DNA from: Lampris incognitus
Lineage: Eukaryota; Chordata; Actinopteri; Lampriformes; Lampridae
Reading direction: 5' to 3'
NCBI RefSeq assembly: GCF_029633865.1
Contig: NC_079219.1
Coordinates: forward strand, 15,218,310 to 15,282,309
DNA length: 64,000 bases
The position numbers and the translations under genes are program-made. Shown piece after piece: positions 11,701-22,626 of the stretch; the stretch's first letter is position 1, and each line of letters opens with the position of its first letter. Below the pieces are notes generated by a model. It had not been told where the DNA came from. It made no database searches and saw only the letters and a list, made by a program, of their open reading frames with translations.

Positions 11701-13787
11701 GATGTCCTTGTCAAAAAAGGCGTTCAAGTCAAAGACGGTAAAGATGACCAAACATATACATTGGATGTCCCTGAAGAGGTGACCTCAGAAAACCTTTGGG
11801 AGAGGACCGAGGTGCTGGCAGGTAAGGAGGGTGTTCTTCTTTGCTAATGATGAAATTATTTTCACTCCTCCATCTTTAAAGCCCCCACGGGTATTTTGCA
11901 GTATTTCATACCTTGTTGAAACACTGCTGTACCACTAATGGCTGTAGGATGTTAACTATATAAAGCACTGGCTGTAAGGTAGCATGTACCTCATGCATTT
12001 TGTGTGAGTAATTATAATATCTACTTGCACATCTGCCACCATACTAATCAAAGATTGATGTAGAATATCTTGAAACAACATGCTTTTTTAACATGTATTT
12101 TCAAGGCTGTGAACAGGTACTTGTCTGTTAAAGTTGGAGTAATGGAGACCTGTGTTATGCGTCAGATAATCTGTTTTTGTTTTTTTTGTCCCATTATCAT
12201 GATTGATATTTAGGAATATATGGAAAGATTTTAAAATTTAAACCCGGATTGTTTGAGAAACAATCCGGGCTTTTGCCCTGTGATGGCCTGGCGGCCTGTC
12301 CAGGGTGTCTCCCCGCCTACTGCCCAATGACTGCTGGGATAGGCTCCAGCATCGCCGCGACCCTGAGAGCAGGATAAGCGGTTTGGATAGTGGATGGAAT
12401 GGATGTTTCTCAAACGATGTCTGAGATATTATTAATAACACAGGATGCCCATTTTATTTTATTTTTTTATGTACCCACTGAGATAGTCATCAGTATTCTG
12501 GTTACTGGTTCTGGTTCCCCAAGGGGATTAATAAAGGAAACTTAATTAAAAAAAGAAAAAGAAAAAAAAGAGTGGCACGGTGGTCCAGTGGTTAGCGCTG
12601 TTGCCTCACAGCAAGAACGTCCTGGGTTTGAACCCTGGGGTTGTCCAACCTTGGGATCATCTCAGGTCGTCCTCTGTGTGGAGTTTGCATGTTCTCCCTG
12701 TGTCTGCCATGGGTTTTCTCCGGATGCTCCGGTTTCCCCCACCATCAAAAGAAGCATGCATGTTGGGGTTTATACTCCTGTCTGTGCCCCTGACCAAGGC
12801 AGTGGGAAGAGAACTGGAGTTGGTCCCCGGGCGCAGCATGAAGGCGGCAGCCCACTGCTCCTAGCTACACATATCACAGCTAGGATGGGTTAATTTGCAG
12901 TAGCTGAATTTCCCCAAGGGGGTTAATAAAGCAAACTTAATTCTGAAGGTTGGAGTGGCTTTAGTCTCCAGACTTATCATCTTTCTGCACGTGCCATTTC
13001 AGCTGGTGGAAGACTTTTCTAAAACATCCATAACATTCAGGAGAACGTCAGAGTAGTTTCAATATTCGCACTCTAAAAACGATACAAATTAGGGCCTATA
13101 TGATATCGAACGGTGGTCAAAGCGAATTTGCAAACGGAAACGTCATATAAAACATGGGTTTCAACTCAGGTGGCATTGAATTTCTCCCAATACATAGGAG
13201 TTTTGGGAGAAAAAACAGGTGATTTGCGCCGTAATTTTCACTGAGGTGGTATAAGGAAGCCACAGATGTGATCGGATGGGATACACCAAATTACCTGAAC
13301 TCCCCTGGAGAAACCGATCCCATTCAAATAGAGCTTTAGACCACTGTGCAGCTTCAGTTGCGGCTTTAATAGCTGCCTTCTGATCATTGATTAATCAATT
13401 AACATGAGATTTCATCCTGGAAAAAATACTTCGGTGAATTTAGAAAAACTGCTGTGATTTTCTGCTACTTTTTGACACTGTGTCAAAATCAGAGGTATGA
13501 CCGTGTCTTGAGGTTGACATGTTTTCTACGTGTATGGGTCGCGCACAACCTCTGAAACCCAGTGAAGTAAAATTTGATGCGATATTCTAACGTTTCTTCA
13601 CCCTCTCCTCATCCGCTCTACAGCTGTGATCGCATGTGGAGTGATTGGATTCCTGTGCGCCCTCCTCCTCCTCATCCTCTTCGCCTACCGCATGAAGAAG
13701 AAGGATGAAGGAAGCTACGACCTGGGCGAGAGGAAGCTCCCCCCGACGGCCTATCAGAAGGCACCAACCAAAGAGTTTTACGCTTAA
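8636..13787 (+). CDS. sdc2: syndecan-2 gene, exons 2-5 (signal-peptide exon not seen)
   Basis: Syndecan-2 is a single-pass cell-surface heparan sulfate proteoglycan that binds growth factors and matrix and signals through a short cytoplasmic tail. Four exons join in phase (1, 0, 1) to 257 codons ending in TAA. Visible features, in order, are an acidic segment with three consecutive Ser-Gly dipeptides (SGSGSGD) for glycosaminoglycan chains, a long Ser/Thr/Pro-rich ectodomain, the juxtamembrane RTEVLA, one membrane helix, and a tail with C1 ([16 protein letters not shown]) and C2 (EFYA, the PDZ ligand). The tail with GERK and [13 protein letters not shown] points to SDC2 rather than SDC4, which has GKKP and NEFYA. 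The 257 residues without the signal peptide exceed human SDC2 (201 in total, from recall), so the ectodomain is longer. No signal-peptide exon was seen from 1 to 8635. Unusually, the membrane helix begins VIACGVIG where other syndecans have GGVIG-type sequence. Confidence 0.95.
8763..10229 (+). other. sdc2 intron 2
   Basis: The intron runs from GTAAGA to CTCCTCAG. I see no recognised repeat or gene, only AT-rich sequence. Confidence 0.6.
10230..10459 (+). CDS. sdc2: sdc2 coding exon 3 (ectodomain)
   Basis: A pyrimidine-rich acceptor (GCTCCTCCTCAG) and donor GAG|GTAGAA bound a frame that continues exon 2 (phase 1 in, phase 0 out). The peptide is rich in Thr, Ser and Pro with acidic stretches, as expected of a syndecan ectodomain spacer, and contains one NIS N-glycosylation sequon. 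Ectodomain sequence is poorly conserved, so support is mainly frame and splice sites. Confidence 0.75.
10873..11430 (-). mobile_element. Ty3/gypsy-like 3' LTR with adjoining polypurine tract
   Basis: On the minus strand the LTR opens TGTCATGGAC (from 11327) and ends CCCGTGACA (at 10873), a 455-bp TG...CA unit. Immediately before it, on the same strand, is a G-rich polypurine-like tract (GAAGGGGGGGCGTAC), with about 85 bp more of internal sequence. This is the organisation at the 3' end of a gypsy element. No pol gene remains. It lies in sdc2 intron 3. Confidence 0.65.
11569..11821 (+). CDS. sdc2: sdc2 coding exon 4 (distal ectodomain, shedding region)
   Basis: The acceptor is the tandem CCCAGCAG, so the exon starts at 11569 or 11572, both in phase 0. 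It ends at GCAG|GTAAGG in phase 1. It encodes a Ser/Thr-rich stretch ending in WERTEVLA, the conserved juxtamembrane motif shared by SDC2 and SDC4 just before the membrane helix. Confidence 0.9.
12243..12269. repeat. perfect 12-bp inverted repeat
   Basis: CCCGGATTGTTT and AAACAATCCGGG flank a 3-base loop, next to a SINE-A 3' fragment in sdc2 intron 4. Confidence 0.9.
12274..12405 (+). mobile_element. SINE-A 3' fragment
   Basis: The fragment begins GCCCTGTGATGGCCTGGCGG and carries the typical tail GACTGCTGGGATAGGCTCCA and GGATAAGCGGTTTGGATAG. Confidence 0.85.
12571..12943 (+). mobile_element. tRNA-derived SINE with V-type tail
   Basis: The head (GGCACGGTGGTCCAGTGGTT, GGTTTGAACCC) is like SINE-A. 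The 3' half differs: CCCCTGACCAAGGCAGTGGG, GGAGTTGGTCCCCGGGCGC and TTCCCCAAGGGGGTTAATAA. A similar tail lies just upstream at about 12512-12548. Confidence 0.8.
13624..13787 (+). CDS. sdc2: sdc2 last coding exon (membrane helix, cytoplasmic tail, stop)
   Basis: The acceptor CTCTACAG continues the codon split after exon 4. The exon encodes [20 protein letters not shown] (membrane helix), the conserved stop-transfer and C1 segment [17 protein letters not shown], a short V region, and the C2 tail ending EFYA, followed by TAA at 13785-13787. EFYA is the invariant syndecan PDZ-binding end. The first Gly of the usual GxxxG dimerisation motif is Cys here. Confidence 0.97.
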
Positions 13788-16587
13788 ACCTACCAGTGGG
13801 GACTTGGAACGTAATCTGCCATCTCACAATTTGGACTCTGAATGGATCTTTCTTTTTTTTTTTGCTCATCTAAAGCTGATGCATCATGATGAAGTTCAAT
13901 GTCAAACACTCTCCTCCATCTCTTTTCTCTTTTTGTTTCTTGTGTCCTCATCTCTTTTCCTGCTCGCCTCTCCCCGCTGATCTCCCCTCATCTCCTTTTA
14001 CCTCCCTCCTCCGCCGTCTCCCCTCCTTCTTGACTGTGTTCGGTGTTTTGCGAAGCGGAGTATCAAAAGAGTATTAAAACGCGTTCTTATCGTTCTACTT
14101 CAGGAAAGTAACGTGTTTCAGAGTATGGAGAGTGTTTGTGTACTTTCAGACAACCATTTGCCGCTTCTTCAGCAAGCTGATGGGCACTGGGCTGGCCCTG
14201 GTTTATTATTTAGTTAGTCCCGTCTGACGGCGAAACAGCCCAAGAGGCCCAGCTTAGGTCAGCGGTGTCAGGAAGGTGACGGAGACAGACGTCTTCAGAC
14301 ACGGACAGGCGTAGTTCATTTGGAGCGCTGCTAGCTGAAATGGTACGCGTCACGGGATTACCGCTGAAAGGATCCTAGATAGTCAAGTGTCCTTTTCCCC
14401 TTCATTTGAGGTTAAAGACTGTTCATAGCAACTTGTGTTGTTGGATTTCATGATGAGTCATTGATTTACTTTTTTTTGTGACAAATTAATATTTTATTTC
14501 ATGTTTTGTTCATGTCGCGATGAGAGATTTTGTTATCTGCAGGTACATATTTGTAAGGAAAATTTTTTTTTTTGTTCTCTCAACTTGTAGAAATGACCAA
14601 ATATATTTGTGCTGTATGTGTGTTATCTGTGTTGATTTGTTTTTGTTTTGTTTGTTGCATATCAACTGTTTGCATGCTCCTGCATTGCTTCACATAATCC
14701 TTTTTTAAAAAATTTTTTTTACTCTTTTAATATTGTTTCATTACATTTCTATAGTAGCTATAGTAGAAGTCGGTTTACCTTGCATTTTTCCTTCAACACC
14801 GATGCACTGAAGGGAAGCTAAAGTAAAAGTTGTTCACCCGGCATCTATTCCTGCACCGCTATTGCAGTTTTCCCTTGAAACATTTTTTTTTTAGAAATTA
14901 TTCTTCATTCATGTCGAGCAACCCAACAGCACCAGTGTAGCAATCACATAAAAAGAGCCACTTCTAATACGATGGTTACGTTTATTTTCAGTCTTGGATC
15001 AGCGTTTTAATACAGGGGCTTGTTACTTCAGAAATGCCGCCATCCTTCATCCTGTATATTTTGCTCCCGAAAGAATTTCTTAACAGTTGCTTGTGCAGCA
15101 GGAATGAAGCGGGAGCTTCATCGTGGGCTACGTCTGGAAGGGTAGCCAAGGCAAATTACTATAATCCAAAGATGTTTTAGATGCGACCTATCTGTTCAGA
15201 CCCAAACCAAAGCACATTCTTTTCTCTTAACTGTACATAGATGTAAAGCGGCTGAAGCTAAAGGGACCGTACAAAGAAATCGCCACTCACAGAATCAGTC
15301 TATGTGCTCATCCAATCAGTTGGGTTGGAGAGGTTATTTGCAAGATATCAACAGGTAAACATTACCAAAAAAGCTTTTTTAGATTTTAGATAATCAACTT
15401 GAATACTCTGGTTCAGTCACGTAATTGATTTATTTTCACTTAAATTTGGATAATTTTGTTTTTTTTTGTAAAGTTATTAGTGGAATCTTAATAGACTTAT
15501 TAATCAGTCATGAGTCCAATAAGAGCCTTACCCTTCTCCATTTGGATTTCAACTCCCTTGAAGCAAACCAGGCTTGTCAGCTAATGTGCGACGTGTGATC
15601 CTACTGGAATCCTGACGTTCCTCGTTCAGCTGTGTGGAGAGCAAATCAAAGCAAGCAAGACAAGGGGGCAAATGTAAATAGTGAGTTAGCGAATGCACGG
15701 CATGTTTGCCAAAGTCTGCTGTGCCTTAGGTAGATATCAATGCTTCATAGTTTGCTTTATTTTTGGGGGCGGGGGTTCGAACAATAACAAAAACTACTAC
15801 TTTTTTTTTTTGCTTTGGTTCAGAAATTTGAGGAGCGGGCGGAGGGGTTAATTTGTTTCAATCAGTACCATTCACCAACCTTTGCTAATATTTGTGTGTT
15901 ATTAATAGGATAGGATATGATTGTGGATATTTTAGTTGGCATCACACTTGTATTCCTTACGAAAGCAAAACTTTACTAGTTCCTTTTTGAAGACGGCGTT
16001 TTCCTGACCAACCAAGATCAGGAGGCCGGGTTAGCCGGAGTGAGGGTTTCATTCACAGTTGACGGCACAAATCTGGAGCCCTTAATTGACGTCCTTGTGT
16101 TCTTTGTTAAAAGGCCCAAGTGTGTTGTTGGAGCCAGTCATACGACTCCTGAGTCACCGGGCCGAGACTGGCAGTATGTACTGTTGGTAATGTCATGTCA
16201 GATGAACATACACTATACCGCTGCCAAAGCAAAACCATGAATGTCTTATCTAAACAAGTCATCTGATTTATATTTTTGTCCCCCATCATGTTACTCGCTG
16301 TGTTTCTCCTTGGTGTCAAATGACTGTTGTGTAGTAAAACAACAATACTAAAACTAGATAGTCATGAAGTAGCTGGTAGAAATGCTTTCAATCAACTGGT
16401 TGAGAAGTTTGTTTCCACATTTTCTGGTTCATCTATGTAAAATATTCTTTGGCTCGGCATCGTAGTCCTTATCTGCAGTCGTTTAATAGTAGTTTTATTG
16501 TGGCCTATGTAGTTCTGTCTCCAATTTACTCATTTTGGGAGACGAAGCAGGAGCAGGAAAAGTTAACCTGTGAGGATTTGTGCGTGT

Positions 16588-16619
16588 GTGTGCATGTGTG
16601 TGTGTGTGTGTGTGTGTGC

Positions 16620-16662
<43 letters not shown>
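16588..16662. repeat. (TG)n microsatellite in sdc2 3' UTR candidate
   Basis: Alternating TG with a few CG interruptions. Confidence 0.9.
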
Positions 16663-16666
<4 letters not shown>

Positions 16667-17787
16667 AGTAAAGTTTACTGACTAATGTGTGTGTCACACA
16701 TAACTCAAGATTTAATGGAAATCTCAAAATTTCAACACATGAAAACCATTTTAGATCAGTCTTGATGCATGCTCAATAATGCAGGTAAGGAAGTCGCAGG
16801 AAGCTGAGTCGGGTCATCTGGACACGACGCTTATTGAGAGAGGATTTCTGTGACTACTACACATGGCTGTTGTAACTCCAGTTATCGTAATTTGCTTATG
16901 AAACCAATCATCGGTTTCGGTCGTTATGCAACTGTATTAATAAGGGTGGAGATACCTGCAGTCAGGTTGGACTGAAGAGGTGACTTGGATGAGGGAGGAA
17001 ACGTATCTGTGAGTAAACGCTGTGTACACATGAACTGGTTCAGCTTTGTGGTTTTAGGTCAGGGCAGAAATGTAGGAATATCTACCAGTAGTTTATGTCT
17101 ACAAAACAAAGGGACCAAAAAGAAGAAGTCTGACTCTCTCTGGGACTGTGATCTGGGTTAAATACCATCAACTCTTCCATTGTCTGTACAAACGCCTGCG
17201 CTTTAGGGTGTCACGTGAAAAGCTGGCATGAAGCTTCAGGATCAGTAACTTGTGACCAAACATGCTCTCTGCGTTGATCTCATGATTTATGTAATTTATA
17301 CACATTAATTTATATTTGATTATATACCAAAAATACAATTAATGTTTTCGAGTGTACAGTATTTACAGATGGTCCCAGCCTTGTTGTGCACACGGTGTCT
17401 TTTTGTGCGTTTTTTTTTTCAACATTTGACAAGGCTCGATCCAGCTCGTTCCCTATTCCAGTCAATTGTGGGAGTACATCTTCACATGTTCATGTCACTG
17501 AACAGCCGCTGGCCTCTGAGGGTTGGTATACCCAGTCAGTTGGGATTTAACCGAACGACCGCTTCAGCTCGAGGACATAAACTGCAGTTTCAACTTGCGT
17601 TTGGAATTGATGAAATCAACCACACATGAATTGTGTCTATCCTTTTTCTTTTTCTTTTTGTTTCGCCCAGTCAGTTTTCCCTCCACCGTGGTGAGGACCA
17701 ACAAAGACTTGATGATGCCATGAGCACAGACGAGGCCTGAAAGCGCTGTGTTGCAGACAGTGTTGTATCTTATGAGGTTCACTACTG

Positions 17788-17793
17788 AATAAA
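17788..17793 (+). terminator. sdc2: candidate sdc2 poly(A) signal
   Basis: This is the first canonical AATAAA downstream of the sdc2 stop codon, with a downstream T-rich segment (GTTCTCTTATTTTG). Confidence 0.5.
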
Positions 17794-17964
17794 AAAACAC
17801 CTGGCTGAAATGCAAAGCTGAAGCATGTTCTCTTATTTTGCCCTCACCGGTTTGGAGGAGCGGTGTGGTTTTGCAGGAGCACCTCCCTGATTCTTGCCTG
17901 CTCTTTCTGTTTAAGCTCTTACACATCCCAACACACACACACAGTACAGTACTACGTGTGTTAA

Positions 17965-18215
17965 GGTAAATGGGCTGCATTATTAAAGCGCTTTTCAAGT
18001 CTACCAAAGTGCTTTACAGTGTACGCCTCACATTCACCCATTCACACACACACACACACACTGATGGCGGAGGCTGCCATGCAAGGCACCAACCTGCTCA
18101 TCAGGAGCACTTTAAGGGTTCAGTGTCTTGCTCAAGGACATGTCGACACGCTCTCTGCAGGAGCCAGTAATCGAACCAGCGACCTCCTGATTACTAGACG
18201 ACCCGCCCCCAACAC
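17965..18215 (-). mobile_element. V-core tRNA SINE, minus orientation
   Basis: On the minus strand it carries GGTCGCTGGTTCGATTACTG near its head, then the TTGAGCAAGACACTGAACCC core and a tail TAATGCAGCCCATTTACC. A sister copy lies at 60433-60707. Confidence 0.7.
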
Positions 18216-18249
18216 ACGGTTTATTGCCAGGGCTGTGTTTTAATTAAAA

Positions 18250-18632
18250 AATTTTGTATCCCCCCTTTTTCTCCCCAATTGTACCTGGCCAATTACCCCA
18301 CTCTTCCGAGCCGTCCCGGTCGCTGCTCCACCCCCTCTGCCGATCCGGGGAGGGCTGCAGACTACCACATGCCTCCTCCCATACATGTGGAGTCGCCAGC
18401 CGCTTCTTTTCACCTGACAGTGAGGAGTTTCGCCAGGGAGATGTAGCGCGTGGGAGGATCACGCTACCCCCCAGCCCCCAGTTCCCCCTCCCTCCCTGAA
18501 CAGGCGCCCCGACCGACCAGAGGAGGCGCTAGTGCAGCGACCAGGACTCATACCCACATCCGGCTAAACCGGTTCGGATCCCAATGTTGGTAGGCAACGG
18601 ACTAGATCGCAGCTAGGTTACCCGGATGCGTT
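18250..18632 (-). mobile_element. SINE-B (second tRNA-derived SINE family)
   Basis: The + strand shows TTTCTCCCCAATTGTACCTG, CTGCAGACTACCACATGCC and GGCGCTAGTGCAGCGACCAG, the minus-orientation body of a family present in eight copies here. The tRNA-like head is diverged. Confidence 0.85.
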
Positions 18633-20165
18633 CCCCGGCTGTGTGTTTAGAGCAGGAGAAACACTGACCGGCTTTAGTTTTCTATCGATCTCAACTGGAC
18701 ATTTTAAGTTTCGGACGAAGCTGCTGGGTTTCCTGCGTTGCTCTGACACGTCCTTCTCCCCCTGCGGTGAAGGCGGACCGGTACTGTTGGCTACTTGGTA
18801 AGGCGCCACTAGAAACCGTAGATAAGCTTGTAGCGTTATGTTTGTACTGCCCCGCATTCCGTACTTGCAGAGTAGTCAGGTGATCATGCGGCCTGGTGGC
18901 GGCGCTATACACACAGCTACATGCCTGTACACTGTACCCGAGTTCCCCTGCAATGACTATTAAATGTTAAGCCTAGACGCTAACGCCGCCTCCATGCGAG
19001 TCGTTCTACCGAAACCATACGTTTTGTTAGGCCGGCCTTCGCAGTAGTTAACAAAAGGTAGTTTTTTTTTGCCCCCAAAGAAATGCTATTGTAAACTACT
19101 AATAAGACACGTTAGCCCCTAGCTAACGAGTCTGGCCCTTTAGCCGAGCGGCTAGTGATTTCGCCTTGTGGTGCAGTACACCCGTATCGAATCCCGCACC
19201 GGGCAAGAAAATAATCGGTTACACTATCTTGAAAATGCGGGTTACAGAAACTTGCAAACCACTGAAACAACCAAGATAGCAGCATGTGATTGGAGCCAAA
19301 TGGTCAGTCGTTTTCTAAGCCTGACGAAAAGCAAATGGCAGAGGACGAGGAGCAAAAGGTTGTGGCGAGCACAGGGGGTGAGGAGGAGGAGGTGGGGTGT
19401 ATTTACAGTACATCATTATGCAGTGGAGAATATCTGAATGACACCGAACTACAGACATGTTTAACCGAGGGAAATTATAAATTCCTCAAACCAAACATCA
19501 ACAGTTTGTTATCAACAATACGAGCTTTACAGAAACGTTTGTGGTTTTCAGTTCTGGAGCGTCTTGTACCGATAAATCTATGACGTGTAAACTCACGAAT
19601 GGGCACTTGTGATTTCCCCACTGCTTCGTTTATTCCAGCTGCCAAAACTGGCTGGGGGTGTCGGAGGGGGACGCAAATTAAGGCAGGAAGTGTTAAGTGG
19701 GAGACAAGTGACACGACATCACTTGAGAGAGGAGAGGCGCTCCCAGTGTACTCAGAGGGAGGGCGGATTACTGTAATCCTGGGTGGCCATGGCGGGACCA
19801 CTTGTCACGTAGTTGCGAAGCAGCAGCAGACAGCTCAGATGCACACGACCATGGCCTTATTGGCACCACGGCCTTCACAATTCTCTCCCCCGGCGGGATT
19901 CCCCGGCGAGTTCACGTCCAAGGTAAAATTGGAAGTTAAAAATGGAAAGAGCTTTCTAAAGCTGCTGAAGTTTGCCGACCTCATATAATACTTGCTTTGA
20001 CGCTGTGAGACGTCTATCCTGCAGGACCTGGGCAAGGTCGTTGCCAACCCGTCGTAACTTGGCCACCATAATACTGAAAGGCCTCCGTTATACTGGCCCC
20101 CAAAAGGCCACAAGAATAGTTTTATCCTCCCCCAAGTTTAAGCCCTTATCAATAAGTGAACTGTA
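18633..20165. other. unrecognised intergenic DNA between sdc2 and cpq
   Basis: The stretch has several short open frames but no domain I recognise. The 19850-19980 segment, with PPAGFPGEF, weakly recalls fish gypsy gag starts. A tRNA-like sequence is listed separately. Confidence 0.3.
19135..19206 (+). other. tRNA-like sequence (pseudo-tRNA or SINE head)
   Basis: TAGCCGAGCGGCTAGTGATT resembles a pol III A box and GTATCGAATCC a B box. The outer ends GCCC and GGGC can pair. The anticodon arm does not fold normally, so a functional tRNA is unlikely. Confidence 0.35.
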
Positions 20166-20201
20166 GATTTTTTTTCTGTTCATAAACTTCTTAGTGCTTC
20201 C

Positions 20202-20235
<34 letters not shown>

Positions 20236-20527
20236 GTGTAATCTTTTACTGATGTTTTTATCTACTCTCTCCACACTAAATGAAATAAACTATTTAATCA
20301 ACCAAACTATTCTATTCTCCCCTGACTATTTATGTCTACTCAGATATCATCCTTAAACATGTTGATGAGTTACAGCCTATGTTCACCTGATGCAACTCAC
20401 CATGTCAAATCTTTGTATCTGTAAACTGAATTGTTTAATAAAACAGATTCTGAGTCACACATCAGGTTTGAAATATGTTACTGCGTAGAAGGTTAAAGGC
20501 AGGGCAGGCTGACCCCAGTTGCCTTGG

Positions 20528-21050
20528 GTAAGATAACGAGTGTGTGTCTGTGTGTGCGTCCGAGTGTGTGTCTGTGTCCAAGTGTGTGTCCGAGTGTGTG
20601 TTTGTGTCCATGTCCGAGTGTGTGTCCATGTCTGAGTGTGTCTGTGTGTGTCTGTCTGAGTGTGTCTGAATGTGTGACCGAGTGTGTGTCTGTGTCCGAG
20701 TGTGTATCTGTGTCTGAGTGTGTGTCCAAGTGTGTGTCTGAGTGTGTGTCTGAGTGTGCATCTGTGTCTGAATGTGTGTCTGAGTGTGTGTTCGAGTGTG
20801 TGTCTGAATGTGTGACCGAGTGTGTGTCTGTGTCCGAGTGTGTATCTGTGTCTGAGTGTGTCCAAGTGTGTGTCTGAGTGTGTGTTCGAGTGTGTGTCTG
20901 AGTGTGTATCTGTGTCTGAATGTGTGTCCAAGTGTGTGTCTGAGTGTGTGTTCGAGTGTGTGTCTGTGTCCATGTCCGAGTGTGTCCAAGTGTGTGTCTG
21001 AATGTTTGACCGAGTGTGTGTCTGAGTGTGTGTTCGAGTGTGTGTCTTGA
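20528..21050. repeat. TGTGTC/TGAGTG minisatellite, about 520 bp
   Basis: The tract is built of 6- and 12-base units such as GAGTGTGTGTCT, CCAAGTGTGTGT and GACCGAGTG. It shows higher-order copies: the segment around GACCG at 20676 recurs at 20814 (138 bp, 23 hexamers) and at 21008. Long open frames across it are a by-product of the period and not genes. Confidence 0.9.
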
Positions 21051-22539
21051 GTGTATGCACGTGTTCATGTTGATGGGCAACGATGGAGAGATGGAGGAAA
21101 GGGTGAACTCCTGTGTATAGAAAAAAAACACACAGGAGAAAAATAATTACAGGCAGCAGTGAAAGCATAATTACAAGAGAAAAAAAAGAAGAAATAATTG
21201 ACATAAATCATGACAAATGCTGCCAGCAGGAAAGAGCAGAGCATAACGGGTAGGTTTTCAGTGTCCTACCAGAGAAAGTTACAAAGTCTGGAGGAAAGCA
21301 GCCTCGTCACAGGTCTCGCACCTTTTTGTAGGCGCGCTTTAAGAGAAAGGAATCTGCAGATATGACATGTCGATAGCTTGGTGGCATCTCAGGAGAAAGT
21401 CCATGAACGTGTTTAAAAGAAGCAGATTCGTCTTATAGTTTATTCAAAACTAACCGATAACCCGTCTGGTTTTATTTCTACCGCTCTTACTGACGAACCT
21501 GAAAAGCAGCTTATCGTCGTGCTCACGGATAGCCCGCTGTATGTTTTTATTTTTCCATTTTAGCAGTCATCCTTCTCCAGAGTCATCTCTCCGTCAGCGG
21601 TGCCATCTGTGCTCACATGCCAACTCAGACACACGTGTGAACAAAAAACACATACTTCTACACTTACATGCCAGTGACAGCTAGTATGGGGCTCTGCCTA
21701 TCAATTAATAGGGAACCACAATAAATCAAGACAAAAAAAAACAAAACCTGTCTTTGTCGCTTAAGGTCTCCACACCCTCCCCCTGCATCCAACCAAGCAC
21801 ACTCTTTCAGTGAGCAAACAGAGCATGTTGTTTTTTGTCCGAGGGAGGAGGAATCAGGAGCGCTGGTACGTGACTACCATTGCTGCTCAACAGACAGCCG
21901 TAATATAACTGAGTGGGAAGCCCATGTTCGTGCAGACTGGCGGTTTATTGATAGGTAGGCCTCATTAGAAGCAGCATGCACCACAGAGACTATACACATG
22001 CATGGAAACCGAAGCTAAGATAACATAAGAGCATAAAGGTGGAAATGATAACGTAATAACAAGTCTCTCCATTATCAACGGCTCACTGTCTACCGGTTTG
22101 CATCCAGTTTTAAACACGCAGTAGTCCGAATTAATATATTAGTTATTTTATTTATATACATTTATTTGAATATTTTTTTCATGACATATAAGTATCATTT
22201 TGCAGCGCTGTAGTTGAATCCAAATTTGTTTGGTTTTTTTTGTACGTGTCTCAACCAATCAAAGCGTAGTTTACAACAGCGCGGGCCAAACTGTACCAAA
22301 GATGCTTTCTATTTCAGAGCGCCTGGCGGATATCATTACCCCAACGCGTCACTCTCCGTGTCGAGCCTGCCGCGCACGGCATCATGGGATAGTCGGAGAA
22401 AAGTCACGGCTCAAATAAAAAATATATATAAAAAAAATCGGTTCTGTTGTTGTTTATTTTATTTCATAGTTGTTCTTCAGAATCCAGATTCTCTACTGAA
22501 ATAGATAATAATAAATATTTGTTGGCTGCATCGACGCGT
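21051..22539. other. intergenic DNA upstream of cpq
   Basis: I see no gene or recognised repeat. CpG density rises from about 22280 toward the candidate promoter. Confidence 0.4.
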
Positions 22540-22626
22540 TCACAAGTTCGGCGCCGCAGCCGCTCGCGCGAGTTCACGCTGGTCACGCCCAGTCTCGCTT
22601 CTTTTACCGTCTTTGACATCCCGGAA
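22540..22626 (+). promoter_or_regulatory. cpq: candidate cpq promoter / 5' UTR exon
   Basis: This short stretch is unusually rich in CpG for the window (GACGCG, GGCGCCGC, CTCGCGCG) and ends in CCGGAA followed by GTAAGT. That is both a perfect splice donor and an ETS-type CCGGAAGT site. It lies about 0.7 kb before the cpq start codon, which itself follows an acceptor (CTATCATCAG). A non-coding first exon ending at 22626 and spliced to 23350 is the simplest reading. Confidence 0.5.

Larger units (their letters stand above)
13788..17815 (+). other. sdc2: probable long 3' UTR of sdc2
   Basis: About 4 kb follows the sdc2 stop without a convincing further exon. The first AATAAA on this strand is at 17788-17793, followed by a T-rich stretch suited to cleavage. 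The region is AT-rich, with a (TG)n tract at 16588-16662 and a dispersed repeat at about 16755-17010 related to sequence at 52018-52160. The end is inferred; earlier variant signals such as ATTAAA at 14073 could give shorter forms. Confidence 0.55.

Noticed and set aside
19135..19206. Functional tRNA gene
   Set aside because: A- and B-box-like words exist but the anticodon and T arms do not fold canonically.
20455..21204. Long overlapping minus-strand frames (up to about 250 codons) rich in His, Thr and Asp
   Set aside because: They follow from the TGTGTC/TGAGTG hexamer period, which leaves several frames open; there is no start, domain or splice context.
22214..22504. Coding exon in the CpG-rich stretch upstream of cpq
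   Set aside because: The open frames have no recognisable domain and the region is better explained as promoter and 5' UTR.
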